DNA of 64,000 nucleotides. It comes from Limnomonas spitsbergensis. Taxonomy: Eukaryota; Chlorophyta; Chlorophyceae; Chlamydomonadales. Positions 20,401-31,133 of the stretch are shown here, one piece after another (the stretch's first letter is position 1; each line of letters begins with the position of its first letter). Under the pieces are notes generated by a model that worked only from the letters and a program-made list of their open reading frames with translations, ran no database searches and was not told where the DNA came from. Location of the stretch: the NCBI GenBank assembly GCA_037349105.1, contig JAYJMM010000097.1, positions 2,452,001-2,516,000 on the forward strand. Direction: 5' to 3'. The position numbers were made by a program, and so were the translations under genes.

Positions 20401-21131
20401 CTACAGATGCAGCATGCAGGAGTCCCGACGGCGGCGGCAGCGGGTCAGCAGCAGCAGGTTGTCGGGCAGCAGCAGCTGCAGGCAGCGCCCCTTCCACCCT
20501 GGCTGGCAGACTACTTGCTGCAGGAGGCGCAGACGGGGCGTCAGCAGCAGTGGGGGCGCGGGCTGGGGCTTGACACGAGCGCTGCCACGTCTCTGGAGGC
20601 GGTGGCGGCCGCAGGCGCGTTGAGCAGCAGTCAGCAGCAGCAGCTTCTGGCATCTGCTGCGGCCATGCAGGCCCTGTCGAGGGTCAGGGGAGGCTCGGAC
20701 AGCAGCAGTATGGAAGCTGCCAGCCACGAGCTCAAGGTGGGGATGGGATTCAACTCCTTATTCCTGCGTCCAGACCCAGAACCCTGCCATTGAACCCCGG
20801 GACTAAATGCAAAAGGTATTAAATATTAAGTTGAGCGCCTGACGGGGTACTTACAGGTAGTGCGGATTCAGGAAGTGTATCCAAACCCTGGGATTCAAAT
20901 ATTCAACCTTCCCCCTCTCAATTGACTGTCGACCCATAACCTTGGGAGCTGGACTTATTTATTTCTTGCAAGGGCCTGGATAGCTTGCAACAGGCTCTTG
21001 ATTGAACGGTGTGTGCCCATGTGGCAGTGCTCCAGATCTCACGCCCCTGCTGTGCCCTAGCTTGTTTGAGTGTCTTATTGACCTCCCCTCTGCAGGGCGG
21101 TACCCCCCTGGACAACCTGCCTGCCGTATGA
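14454..21131 (+). CDS. SANT/Myb-like plus double GATA zinc-finger transcription factor
   Basis: Complete 10-exon gene, 1257 residues: 14454-14684, 14782-14935, 15230-15393, 15917-16129, 16831-17105, 17359-17521, 17736-18518, 18714-18827, 19096-20736, 21096-21131 (TGA). Phases match at every junction. Residues about 50-95 resemble a SANT/Myb repeat (FGSDWDKVAKFVGSRK, then VEVEDYF). GATA finger 1 has Cys 256, 259, 276 and 279 (CANC, 16 residues, CNAC). Finger 2 has Cys 701, 704, 723 and 726 (CANC, 18 residues, CNAC; the plant-type spacing). Both share TPLWRKD. PRKKRGR at 662-668 is a likely nuclear localisation signal. The long last-but-one exon is rich in Gln, Ala and Ser, as in activation domains. 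Role: sequence-specific DNA binding in the nucleus (family knowledge); targets unknown. The exon 3 and exon 7 acceptors are the least certain. TGTAA near 22590 could be the 3' end. Confidence 0.85.
15394..15916. other. GATA gene intron 3, nothing further seen
   Basis: Intron between exons 3 and 4. Open frames on both strands have no recognisable protein content. Confidence 0.45.
16130..16830. other. GATA gene intron 4, nothing further seen
   Basis: Intron between the Pro/Ser-rich exon 4 and the finger 1 exon. An open frame at 16173-16694 has no family signature and crosses no convincing splice site, so I treat it as chance. Confidence 0.45.
17286..17322 (+). repeat. echo of the GATA gene exon 6 head
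   Basis: TTTAG followed by GGCGCACAGGCCACAATTCC matches the exon 6 start GGCGCGCAGGTCACCCTTCC at 17359, and both continue with GTCAGA. The echo lies 71 bp upstream of the real exon start and retains an AG in the acceptor position. Confidence 0.85.
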
Positions 21132-23985
21132 GTCGTGAGCTACAGGACTGCTGCCGGGAAGCTGGAGCCTGCTTGATCTGGGCCCTGTTCTCTAACGGAT
21201 AGGGTAAATGGTGGTTCCTGCTGTGGCCCGGTGATCATGCCATGTTGTGGGACACTAGCCCTGAATGCTGGCCAGGCGTGCATGCCTCTCTCGACTTTAT
21301 GAGCCTTGCATTGCGACCTCTGATTTGGATTATGCTAACTTGAGGGGGCCCGCGATAGGGCTGATAGTTTATCCGGATGGAGAGGCAGGTCGGGTAGCGG
21401 GCCTCCTCTTCGTTTTGAGTGGGCAGCACTGTTCCGCTTTGGAGTGCCTCTATTAAGAGAGACTGATTGTACCATATATATCAGATGTTGATGTGTGCGT
21501 GTGTGTGCACGTCTTTTCGCATGCATCCGGCTGTCCTGCAGCAGGGGCATGGTGCAGGGGAAGAGGCTGGTGCTGTTTCCCAGTTTGAGGGGGGCAGCAA
21601 GCGCCACTCTTGCCTGGCCCTGTCGGGTTGGAGACTGCGCCGGCAAGGCGGACCTGTGCGGAGATACGGGTGAGATGCCTGGGTTATCCACACACGCACG
21701 CACACATCATGTGAGGGAGCAGCGTACCTCTGTAGGCCCCGGAGGAATAGAGTGTGGCGTCTGGGGATATTTTGTTCTGTCGAGGCCTTTTTTATTCTAG
21801 CGACGCTATGTGAGCACTGAGCAGTGTGCCCGAGCCTTGCTGCTTTCGCTATTTAGTGTTGTGTTCGGCAACATGGCCCGCCCCCTTAGTCTGTATAACG
21901 TCAGCAGCAGGTGTAGCTTTGGCTTCTTTTTGTGGGACCTTACGGAGGCTCAGAGAGAGTGCTTCTTTGTCTGTGTCTTATTTAAATGTGGGGTCGTGGT
22001 TTTGTTAACGCCTACAGTTCGCGTGGGGGCGTTTGTGCCCGACGCATAGAGGGCTTCACCCTGAGGTCAGGCCCATGTCACAGAGCCGCCGCATTTCCCA
22101 GTTTGTTGTGGAATTCATGCGGCGCCGAAAGCGTTAATTGTACCGTAATTTGAACCAATATCTCACCTCCTTTGCCGTCTAGATTGTTCTTGCGTCTTTG
22201 CCTCATTGATCGCTCATTTTGCCCCATGGCGTTCTCACTCGTGTTCGGTTGAAGTGTGGCTGCATCGTACCGCTTTGTCTATTTTTAGTGTTTCAAGCCC
22301 CACCCTTTCAGTATGCGGTGTGCCCCACCCACCGCCACGGCCCCGCTTTTTCATGCTGGGAGCAAGGCGATGCAAGTCAACTGTTAATGATTGCTTTTGA
22401 TTCTTGCGAATATTTAAATTCCAATAAAATTTTCTAACTCTTAATTCGTTGACGGCCAGGCGACTGGCTCGCTTGCGGGGGGGCACTCCCCCCACATCCG
22501 TGTGCCAGCCGCGGCCCAGCATCACCCTTGGTGTGGATGCTGCTTCATATTATAGCTAGCTGTTTTGAAGTTCCACCTGGACACTAATGTTTGTAAGGTG
22601 AACCTACTGATGTGAGAAGCTAATTGTTACATGCCCTGGGTCCGCGAAGTCGCGGCTATGCTTTGTTGACATCGCTGGACCACAAAGCAGCACACCTCAA
22701 CTGTCCACATGTACAGGCCTCGGTGGTGCCGGGGGCTGCCTATGTGTGTTGTGTGTGCGCTGTGCTGACAAAACCTATTTCACCCATGATGTCTCTTCGA
22801 TGCGCCAGCAAGTAATATAATTGTTAAAGAGACCACGTCCATGCGTGTCTCTGAACCTCGTCGGTAGATTGTAGGAGGTTCCTACATTCATCTTTGTTTT
22901 GTTGTAGGCTCTAACGGAGGTTTTCTGCGGCGGTACTTGCCCTGGAAGCTTGCATTGTTGATGGTTTTGTGCCCACGCTTTAGGGTCTTTAAGTACTTCA
23001 CCTCTCCCTGTGGATAAGAGATATGTGAATTGAGGATTTCTTGCTCTCCTGGCATGGTCCTTTGTAACTGTCTAGCCACTCTCATCGCCTCTGCATTAGA
23101 TGTCCAAACTAACGACCTGTCTTCATTCATTACCAGCCAACCGCTACAAACCTTCCCTCATGATGATGCCAATGACATTTCACCTCTGGGAATCCTCTGG
23201 GCCCTCATGATGATTTGCACCATGCCCTGTCCAAGGCATTTTCAAGTTCATGCCGCCATCCTTGTCCTCCCACCTGAAACTTTGTGGGAGAGAGGGCGTT
23301 GAGGCCTTACGCATGCCATGCTTCCTCTCAAGTTCCGGGAGTAGTATCTGCAGCAATAATCCAAACATACGTGTAGAGTTGTAATGTCATTGACTAGAGG
23401 AGCGCAAATAACGGCCCCGATTCTGAGCATGCACTACAAAAATCATGAAACCACTCATGGTCCTATTCACACGTACACAAACTTAATTCAAGCAAGTACT
23501 CCCGTTCATAACTGTTTGTTGCATGCTCACGGCTCTCTTTCTCATGCTGAGCAATGGCTTCGGCTGCGAATCCTATGCTTATTGCTTAACCCCATAGACT
23601 GTGTAGAAAGGTCACACACCCATTATTTCGAATGAGATTGCCTTCTTTCGTTGCCAGCAATGTGGAGTAGTTTACACTCCCACACAATGACGCAGACACT
23701 CTCAGCTGCTTATTTGTTTCAATTGCGTGTGTGGTCTGCCAGTGCAAATTTAATTAGGCGCATCGAAGGTTGCTATGCAGCTTTCACTGCGGCATTGGTT
23801 GAACATGAAATCAATTAATTATGAATGAACACGAGCTTGCATACAGTATTAAAAATGGCATTAAATCAGAGCAAGCACCTGTTGGGATCCCTTTTTACGT
23901 GCATGCTCCGTCTTTGAGCATGTCTACTGCTGATCTGCTTAAATTTTCCTCTTTGCATGCCAGCTGCATTTCTTCTGTCCAATGT
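21132..23985. other. 3' flank of the GATA gene and intergenic region
   Basis: No gene recognised on either strand. Short motifs resembling the CAATGACATTTCACCTCTGG part of the downstream repeat family occur near 23170 and, inverted, near 23380. TGTAA occurs near 22590. Confidence 0.4.
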
Positions 23986-24050
23986 CAATTTCATTACCCC
24001 TCTGGACCATGCACAAAAGGCTCGGCCGCATGGGCGCTCGACTGTTTGGT
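23985..24050 (+). repeat. GGCTCGGCCGC repeat, copy 1
   Basis: TGTCAATTTCATTACCCCTC and, after about 20 bases, GGCTCGGCCGCATGGGCGCT. Same architecture as the copies at 24473 (same strand) and 25378 (opposite strand). Member of a small dispersed family; no coding content. Confidence 0.7.
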
Positions 24051-24472
24051 GGGGAGGAAAATAACCTTCAGGCTACGGGAGAAGGGAAATCACAGACCAA
24101 ATGGCGAAAAAAAGGAAAACACCCCAACAAGTACTGGTGAAGGAATCTGATGAATCTCCAACCCGTCCAGAATCCAGATCCCAGCCCTTCACAAAAAGGA
24201 AGGAGACAAACTTAATGGGCAGTTGGTCAGGAGAGGGGAAGGTAGGGTACATACAAATCGCTTCTACAACGCCGCGGTCGCACCAGCAGGACAGCAAGAC
24301 AGCCCACTCATGGCTGCAGCCATGGCGGCCGACATGGAGCTCACTGTCAGGCAGGGCCCCGGAGGGCGCAATTGGTGCAGGGAATTGCTAGGTGCTTTGG
24401 AGGAGCTGGAGCTGGGATCAGCCGTCCCCAAACTGCGTCAGACAGCGACTGACCTACAGCCGCGACTTGTCC

Positions 24473-24540
24473 CAGAGGTCAATAACGTTACACCTCTGAG
24501 CCCGCTCAAAGCTCGGCCGCGTGGGCGCCCAACTGTTCAG
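24473..24540 (+). repeat. GGCTCGGCCGC repeat, copy 2 (left arm)
   Basis: Contains GTTACACCTCTGAGCCCGCT, then GCTCGGCCGCGTGGGCGCCC and AACTGT. Its reverse complement is found at 25378-25450, so the two copies form inverted arms about 0.85 kb apart around the LINE remnant. A shorter piece (CTTGGCCGCGAGGGCGCCCC) lies near 24708. Confidence 0.75.
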
Positions 24541-24737
24541 AAGGGAGTAAAGAAGGAACTAAAAGGAAGAGAGGGGGAAAGGAACAAAAGGAGAGGCCGA
24601 GAAGGCAAAGAAGACCAAGTCCAACACCTGAGTTCCACTAGAGACTAGCCCTCAACAAAGCCTCTAAGAAGAGATAAGTCCAGAAAAGCAAGCGTATCCC
24701 ACCCCTGCTTGGCCGCGAGGGCGCCCCACTGTCCCAG

Positions 24738-25218
24738 AGGTGCTGGCGCTAGTTGATGCAGCTTACGAGTGGGCGCAGCTGGATCCAGCTGGCAGAGAGG
24801 AACCCAGAGATCCTGCCACTGAACACCTGTCCACGGCGGCCTACCGCACCTGGTTTCAGTCTACAGCGGGCACCGTGCTGGCGCACCAGTCGCAGGGGGT
24901 CTGCTTGCGAGCGCACGAACTTGAGGCTGTGGCTCGGCGCCGTCAGCACAGCTGACACTCGAGGACGGCGCAGCGGTCAGCAGCGTGACGGACGGTGCTG
25001 CCAACGGTGTTGGGCAAGGGGAGATGGCGAGCATGTGGAGGATGCGCTGCATGTCTGCTTCCAGTGCCCTAGCGACTAGCGTGAAGGAGAGGCTTAGGGA
25101 GAGAGGCTGGGCAGGCCCCCCAGAAGATGCCACAGAATTTCAACATTTGTACCAGGGCAGGCTTGCATGGGAGGCTCTGACTTTTGTTGAGGACGTCGTT
25201 CGCTTTGTTGAGGCATAG
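24738..25218 (+). pseudogene. decayed 3' end of a LINE-type retrotransposon ORF2
   Basis: Three adjacent frames carry successive parts of one protein. About 24738-24955 reads ALVDAAYEWAQLDPAGREE to SQGVCLRAHELEA. A second frame continues LRLWLGAVSTAD, then CCQRCWARGDGEHVEDALHV and CFQCP, a C-x2-C...H...C pattern typical of the region after the reverse transcriptase in non-LTR elements. A third frame gives VKERLRERGW to EALTFVEDVVRFVEA and ends at TAG 25216-25218. Two frameshifts make it non-functional. The reverse transcriptase itself is absent. A T- and G-rich tail follows. Assignment rests on pattern only. Confidence 0.5.
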
Positions 25219-25377
25219 TTTTGTTGTTTTTCTTTGCCTTCTTAGGGAATAGGCTTGAGAGGGGCAAGGTTTACTTCGGGCTGCCTTTTCCTTTTGGGGG
25301 GGGGTAGTTCTTTCCTTTCTTTTCTTCTCCTTCTCTCCCTCTTAACTTAAGTTTATTTTCTTCCAACGTCACAGACT

Positions 25378-25450
25378 CACAGTTGGGCGCCCACGCGGCC
25401 GAGCCTTTTTGAGCAGGGCCCAGAGGTCAGAGGTGTAATGTCATTGACAT
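25378..25450 (-). repeat. GGCTCGGCCGC repeat, copy 3 (right, inverted arm)
   Basis: ACAGTTGGGCGCCCACGCGG, then CCGAGCC, then CAGAGGTCAGAGGTGTAATG and TCATTGACA: the reverse complement of the 24473 and 23985 copies. Orientation was checked by eye. Confidence 0.75.
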
Positions 25451-26289
25451 ACAGATGGCTGGGGGGATGAAGGCTTGAACAAGTTATCAGAGGTGCTGCT
25501 GCGCTGCACAAAAAACGGCAGAGCTGTCGGGTATGTGACTTTTCAGAGGGCAGGCGCAGCCAGGTGCGGACGGGGTCACCTGGACTCCATGCAAACCCCC
25601 TCGCCATGTTGCAGGATTTCATAATATCTGTCACAACTCTATCGCTGGCTAAGTGCGTGTTTTTAATGATGCGTATCGAATTGCGCATAGAGAAGCAAAG
25701 CCACAGCTGTCGGCCTGTCGCGTGACACCAGGGGACAGCGTGACGACACCTTGCGTCATCCGCTGTGAGATCCAGCCTTGGTAGCTGAGTTTCTCATTTC
25801 TGCACCTCGGCCTTTGAGGTCTGACAGGGATAACCTTAATAAATACAGCCGGTTGATTTGCGCTGTAGCGCATAAAGTTTCCGGGACGTTCCAGAAACAT
25901 CGGGCTGACGGACGGACGGACGGATACGGGGTGACTCTGGGGGCTTCGCTTCGCCCCCGGTGGTATCACACTAGATAGCAACTTCTGTGCCGACCCAAGG
26001 GAAAAGTTGGTATCAACCTGTGAGCATCATTCAAACCTGAGCAAACGCAGTCTTCTGCATTTTTCATTAACCTCTGCATCTCCAATATATTCTACAATGA
26101 AATTCTAACGTGGCCATGACATTCGGCAGACTGTCCTACCCCTCTTCGGATAAAGGAGGGGCACCTGTGCGATCTCTGTCCCTGGAATTGAGGGGTGCAG
26201 TAATATATAATACTGAATTAGGGGTAGGATACGCGGAGGAACCTGGCAAAACGCAAAACCTTGACTTGGTCTTTCTCGATATTCGCTCC
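25451..26289. other. intergenic, only a short ACGG repeat noted
   Basis: A short GACGGACGGACGGACGG microsatellite occurs at about 25908-25924. No gene supported. Confidence 0.4.
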
Positions 26290-26329
26290 GCGCTGCTGTC
26301 ACGTGGAAGAGATCCAAGCATGGTATCCA

Positions 26330-26456
26330 TGGGCCGAAGCCCGTCCAGAAGTTCCTGTCCAGCGGCGATTTCACAGTCGAGCTAGCTCAGCAGATGACGA
26401 GCAGGGGCAAGACGACGACCGCCTGGGACGAAGCCCTGCAGTTCTACAGGCTAGTG
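26330..26456 (+). CDS. possible exon of unknown protein upstream of the 69-bp repeats
   Basis: One frame reads PVQKFLSSGDFTVELAQQ, then AWDEALQFYRLV, with balanced amino-acid usage, followed by CTAGTG and a good donor GTAAGA at 26457. Two CTAGTGGT echoes follow at about 26511 and 26524, as seen after proven exons in this window. The start and the parent protein are unknown. It could be a 5' exon of the repeat-containing ORF downstream. Confidence 0.3.
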
Positions 26457-26559
26457 GTAAGAATTGAGTGATGCATCAGACATTTCCCCTTCCATGCATG
26501 CTCCCATCTAGTGGTCCATGTCCTCTAGTGGTAAAAACTGGAGCCCATAGCGGCATGCA

Positions 26560-27480
26560 GCAGCATGGAGGTGCTGCCTCCCCCCTGTCTGAGCTGTGTA
26601 GGCCTGCTGGAGCCCAGGGCAGCATGCAGCATCATGGAGGTGCTGCCTCCCCCCTGTCTCAGCTGCCTAGGCCTGCTGGAGCTTAGGGCAGCATGCAGCA
26701 TCATGGAGGTGCTGCCTCCCCCCTGTCTCAGCTGCCTAGGCCTGCTGGAGCCCAGGACAGCATGCAGCATCATGGCGGTGCTGCCTCCCCCCTGTCTCAG
26801 CTGCCTAGGCCTGCTGGAGCTTAGGGCAGCATGCAGCATCATGGAGGTGCTGCCTCCCCCCTGTCTCAACCGTGTAGGCCTGCTGGAGCCCAGGGCAGCA
26901 TGCAGCATCATGGAGGTGCTGCCTCCCCCCTGTCTCAGCTGCCTAGGCCTGCTGGAGCTTAGGGCAGCATGCAGCATCATGGAGGTGCTGCCTCCCCCAT
27001 GTCTCAGCTGCCTAGGCCTGCTGGAGCTTAGGGCAGCATGCAGCAGCCTGGAGCTGCTGCCACCCCCTTGTCTAGGCCTGCTGGAGCCCAGGGCAGCATG
27101 CAACAGCCTGGAGGTGCGGCCTCCCCCTTGTCTCAGCTGCTTATGGCTGTTGGAACCCACAGCAGCATGCAGCATCATGGAGCTGCTACCACCCCCCTGT
27201 CTAGGCCTGCTGGAGCCCGCAGCAGCATGCAGCAGCCTGGATCTGCTGCCACCCCCCTGTCTCAGCTGTCTAGGCCTGCTGGAGCCCAGGGCAGCATGCA
27301 GCAGCCTGGAGCTGCTGCCACCCCTATGTCTCAGCTGTCTAGGCCTGCTGGAGGCCACAGCAGCATGCAACAGCATGGAGCTGCTGCCACCCCCCTGTCT
27401 CAGCTGTCTAGGCCTGCTGGAGCCCACAGCAACATGCTGCAGCCTGGAGCTGCTGCCACCCCTTTGTACTTGATGGCTAG
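26560..27480. repeat. coding-like 57/69-bp tandem repeat
   Basis: Units of mostly 69 bp, with 57-bp variants, containing GCATGCAGCATCATGGAGGT and CCTCCCCCCTGTCTCAGCTG. Read in the frame of the downstream Myb-like ORF they give about 23-residue units of the type MQQPGAAATPLSQLSRPAGA. Four upstream units carry TAG where others have CAG (for example at 27029-27031). Other frames on both strands are also open over 300 codons because of the repeat. Confidence 0.9.
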
Positions 27481-28174
27481 AGCTGCTGGAGCTCAGGTCA
27501 TGCTTCAACAGCCCGGAGCTGCTGCCACCCCCCTTGGCCTGCCATCTTCGTTGGACAGCCAGGTCCTTTTACAGGAGTGCCCTAGGCTCATGAGGCCTGC
27601 TCCTCAGGATAAGGCACCCAACAAGCATGCCAAGGTGGGTGTGGTCAAGTCCAATCAGAGGAAAGGGATGTGGCTCAGGCACCATGTGGGGGCTAAGCGT
27701 GCTACATTGTCGTCAGCATGCACGCCTATCAGTACCCCATCAGAGATATCCCTGCTCAACCAACTCTTCCCCAAGTTCTCCAGCAAAGGACGGACGACAG
27801 ACTGGGATGCAATGGCTAGGGAGTTCAATAATGAGGTGGTTCATGCCCTGGGCCAACAGCAGTCTGCAGGGGCCCAGGGCAACAGCCTCAGACCAAAGAC
27901 CTCGAGGCAACTGCTTGAATTCCAGAAGAGGGTCACCAATGAGCTGTGTAGGAGGGACACTGCTGCTTTGAGTGAGGCACTGAGCTGCACATCCATGCAG
28001 CCCCCTCCCTTCACTCCTGGTGTGCAGAACGCCATTGACGCCATCAGCCTGGTTCTGGATGCAGCCAAGGCCATCAAGAGGATGGACAGTGCTTCTCCAG
28101 CATCAGCTGCTGCTCTTGTTGTGTCCAGGAAGCAGTTTGCCAGCAAGGCCAAGGAGAACAAGGGCACACGGTAG
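27038..28174 (+). CDS. repeat-coded protein with Myb/SANT-like region, probably mobile-element derived
   Basis: A 378-codon frame. The first ~165 residues are Ala/Pro/Gln-rich repeats. Then comes a unique part with SEISLLNQLFPKFSSKGRTT, DWDAMAREFNNEV and LRPKTSRQLLEFQKRV, whose Trp/Phe spacing recalls the Myb/SANT-like DNA-binding regions of plant and algal transposon proteins (similarity judged by eye). It ends at TAG 28172-28174. The same frame then stays open for 37 more codons with a zinc-binding motif. Start at 27038 is simply the first ATG after the last in-frame TAG; the true start may be an upstream exon. No promoter seen. It may be a pseudogene. Confidence 0.4.
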   Translation: MQQPGAAATPLSRPAGAQGSMQQPGGAASPLSQLLMAVGTHSSMQHHGAATTPLSRPAGARSSMQQPGSAATPLSQLSRPAGAQGSMQQPGAAATPMSQLSRPAGGHSSMQQHGAAATPLSQLSRPAGAHSNMLQPGAAATPLYLMARAAGAQVMLQQPGAAATPLGLPSSLDSQVLLQECPRLMRPAPQDKAPNKHAKVGVVKSNQRKGMWLRHHVGAKRATLSSACTPISTPSEISLLNQLFPKFSSKGRTTDWDAMAREFNNEVVHALGQQQSAGAQGNSLRPKTSRQLLEFQKRVTNELCRRDTAALSEALSCTSMQPPPFTPGVQNAIDAISLVLDAAKAIKRMDSASPASAAALVVSRKQFASKAKENKGTR

Positions 28175-28288
28175 GGGGAGGGACAGAAGAGGTGTGCTGC
28201 TTGCAACACGATGCCTAAGGATGGCGTCGGGTTGTATCAGCACCGGGCCACTTGTGAGGCATACAAGGCAAAGTATGGGAAGAAGTAG
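28175..28288 (+). pseudogene. C2HC-like zinc motif in frame after an amber codon
   Basis: Directly after TAG 28172-28174 the same frame encodes 37 residues: GEGQKRCAACNTMPKDGVGL, then YQHRATCEAYKAKYGKK, then TAG. C-x2-C...H-x3-C spacing suggests a zinc finger. It looks like the original C-terminus of the preceding ORF, cut off by one nonsense change or reached by readthrough. Confidence 0.5.
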
Positions 28289-31133
28289 GGTGTGTTCTTC
28301 ACTTCTGCAACCTCTACTCATGCTTCAGAATGCTGACTGATTCATTTGGTATTTGAGATCAATTATGGATTCAGACAGGATTAACAAGGAGCATGATTGC
28401 CAGCATACTTGCTATTTTGTTTGCTTTGTTAATTTGATTTTAAATTTAGAACAACCAGAAACATTGGCAGTAGTTTCCTGTACTTTTTGGAATGTGTGAA
28501 TTGGATTCGTCTGATCAGGCCATGTAGGAGCCTGAGTGTGGATGAGAAGCTTTGCATGAAGCTGGATACAAGAACGGCTCGTTATCTTGGTTTGTTTCAT
28601 GGCTGACCTGCAATTTTTTCTGTGCATGCATGCTGCCTACAGAGTGAAAGGTGTGACTGTGTATCCCGAGTGTGGGATGTGAGGCCGCTGCCACTTTTTG
28701 TCGTCTGATGACCGACAACTGGCATGCATAAGCAGAATATATTTAATAGCAAGTTCAATAACAACTGGGTTGCCCTCGAGGCCCACTGCAATTCGACGGT
28801 CGGTACATGCAACTTCCCCTTGAGGTAGATCACGTGCTGCAACTTCTCCCATAAATGCGCCTACGGTCTAAGAAGTTGCTCTGTTAATATCGCTTGCAGC
28901 GCTGCGCGCTGCACGCGTCTCCCTATTTCCCCCTACTTCCACACATTCTCTCCCTATGTAGTTGCTATTTCCCCTTCGCCCCCGCGACCTTCGGCCGCCC
29001 GGGGGGGCTCTGCCAAAAAGGAAGCCCCAGCCTCTGAAACGCATGCTATCCCAGCAGCTCTGTCCTCTGAACAGGCCTGCTACTTTCACCATCTTGCATG
29101 CTTGCTGCCGTCTTGGATTGTCCGCTGTGTGGAAATGTGCATATCTGTTGCAGTGCTGTCTTGCCCAAAGTGCATGCATAACGCTAGCAAATACGGTAGC
29201 GTGCATGCATGCTGATTTTTCCAACGCGCTGCTTTGGCCGCTGCATCTGGAACGACCTCTAAACCAAACTAGCTTTGTGGTAATTTCACTCGTGCAGCAT
29301 GACAACATCACGGCCTACATCCTGGAGCATGGTAGCACGATCTAGCTGATCCTGTGCCGTGCTGTATTGTGCGCCCTGGGTAGCACAATCCAGCTAATCC
29401 TTGACTGTACTGTATCGTGCCGGTTCATACCGTATCATGCTATAATACCTGGGTGGAGCCGCCCTCCAGCTGTAGGCTGGTCAATGTATGGTCCGCATTA
29501 TCCACCCAGTTGTGTGCTTGTGGCGGCTGCATACAAAGAGCTGAGCCATAAGTGGTCTGATACATAGGTACATAAATAATGGGTTTCATCTGGGAGTTCC
29601 CATTACCTGCCGTTTTTGAGATGTTTGATTGTTTTTTTAGATTTTTGCTGAAATTATCTCGGAAATTACTGGAAAAATACCCGGGGCCTTTATGGCTTCA
29701 TGCACCACTCCCCCCCCGGGTCGTGAGTGTACACCGTGGGAAAATGCATCACTCTTGAATCGTTCAAAATGCAGCCCACTTTACACCCCACAGCGTCACT
29801 TCACGTAGCCCGGATTTGGCTGCGGCACACATGGTCGAACCATTGTTGCTGCAGAGCATCAAGCTGGCGGCAAGTTCGCAGCCCCCACGGCTGAGTGACG
29901 GGAAGTGTGACGCATCATATCTCGGACGGTCGACCTCGGGCGCTTAAGGGAGGTTAGGACTGCTGACCGATGAAGGCAGAAGAGCCCAGCCCGCAGGAGG
30001 GGAAGCGCGTAGTAAAGCCCGGCTGCTGTTCGGCATTCTGGACAAGCCTAGTTTAGGGTTGTCGGGGAAACCTGTTTGTTGACCCTGGAGGGGATCAACC
30101 GCCAGTGGGACAATGGGCGTACTCGACATGACATATACGACATCTTATCCACACCCGCGAGGTGCAAGCGACAGCGATGTTGGGGTATGGCGCAGCAGGT
30201 TTCCTAGAGGCCGCAGCGAATCTTATCGCTATGCATGCTGCCAGAGCCACCGGACACTTTAGCGCTCAATCCCAGGTTTGAATTCACAAAAGCCAGATCG
30301 AGGTGCGAGTTTAAACCTGCTGGGCAAAAAATCGCATATGATGCGGCTGGTCCTTTAGTCAGGAAGTGCCTTTATCTCAAGCCAAGTTACATTCACTCGC
30401 GGCCGAATACCAACCGTGCTCAATAACTGCACTTTTACCTGGTTCTGCCCATGCGAGTGACTATTACGTAGGGGCTCCAGCCTCCAGCGCAGCAGCTCAC
30501 CGACAAGTGCTAGCACAAACCTACTCGGCGACACGATCATGCTCAGTCGCCTCGAGCTTGCCTCAGTAAATACACGCTAGCATGAGTGACGCGTATGTGC
30601 AACATAGTGGCAACTGTATACTGTCAATCGGATTGTAATTGCAACCTGTTCCAGGCCTCGAACCAAATGACGGGGACTGGGATAGGATAACCTGACCTCA
30701 TGTTCGACCTTGATATAGACCACACACGGGTTTCAAGTCCACGATGCCGCCTCCAGCCAGTCAGCCCACCATTGTCGTGGACGTAAATGCGCAGCGTCAA
30801 CAAGTGGACACGATTCACACAAGTTCACTCAACAGGCAGGCGTGGATAGCAGCTACCCCGTAACATAGAGCAGAGCTCTCAACAAAGCAGCCATCAGCTA
30901 TGACCCTTGGCTTGCTGCACACCATGTGCTAGTAAACCTCAATCAGGACGTGTTGACTTCTTTAACACACCCACTTTTGCAACCAACGTGCATGGCTGCA
31001 TGCACCGCTATCCCCTAGTCGCTTGCCCTTCATTCACGATCCAGGACTCTCAACCATACCACTGCCACACCAGTACCCATCTTGGCTACGGTACTGTTTT
31101 ATACCCTCGCTGTCGCTGTTCTTGTCGTCCAAG
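28289..31133. other. intergenic, no gene supported
   Basis: Open frames on both strands (for example 28868-29311 minus, 28962-29345 plus) have no recognisable domains or splice context. A short match to the GGCTGGTCAGGGTTTGGTCC dispersed family occurs near 29472. TTTTATACC at about 31097 is a weak TATA candidate only ~35 bp from the methyltransferase ATG. Confidence 0.4.

Noticed and set aside
26525..27508. 327-codon minus-strand ORF and 302-codon + frame over the 69-bp repeats
   Set aside because: Open only because of the repeat. Neither continues into unique protein sequence, unlike the frame that leads into the Myb-like part.
27029..28174. Reassignment of TAG to glutamine in this genome
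   Set aside because: The four assembled gene models (about 7.4 kb of coding sequence) contain no internal TAG, and the methyltransferase ends in TAG right after the C-terminal WWGLLRKR block.
28175..28190. Tiny intron removing the TAG at 28172 (GT at 28171 to AG near 28187)
   Set aside because: About 16 nt is too short for the spliceosomal introns seen here and would shift the frame away from the zinc motif.
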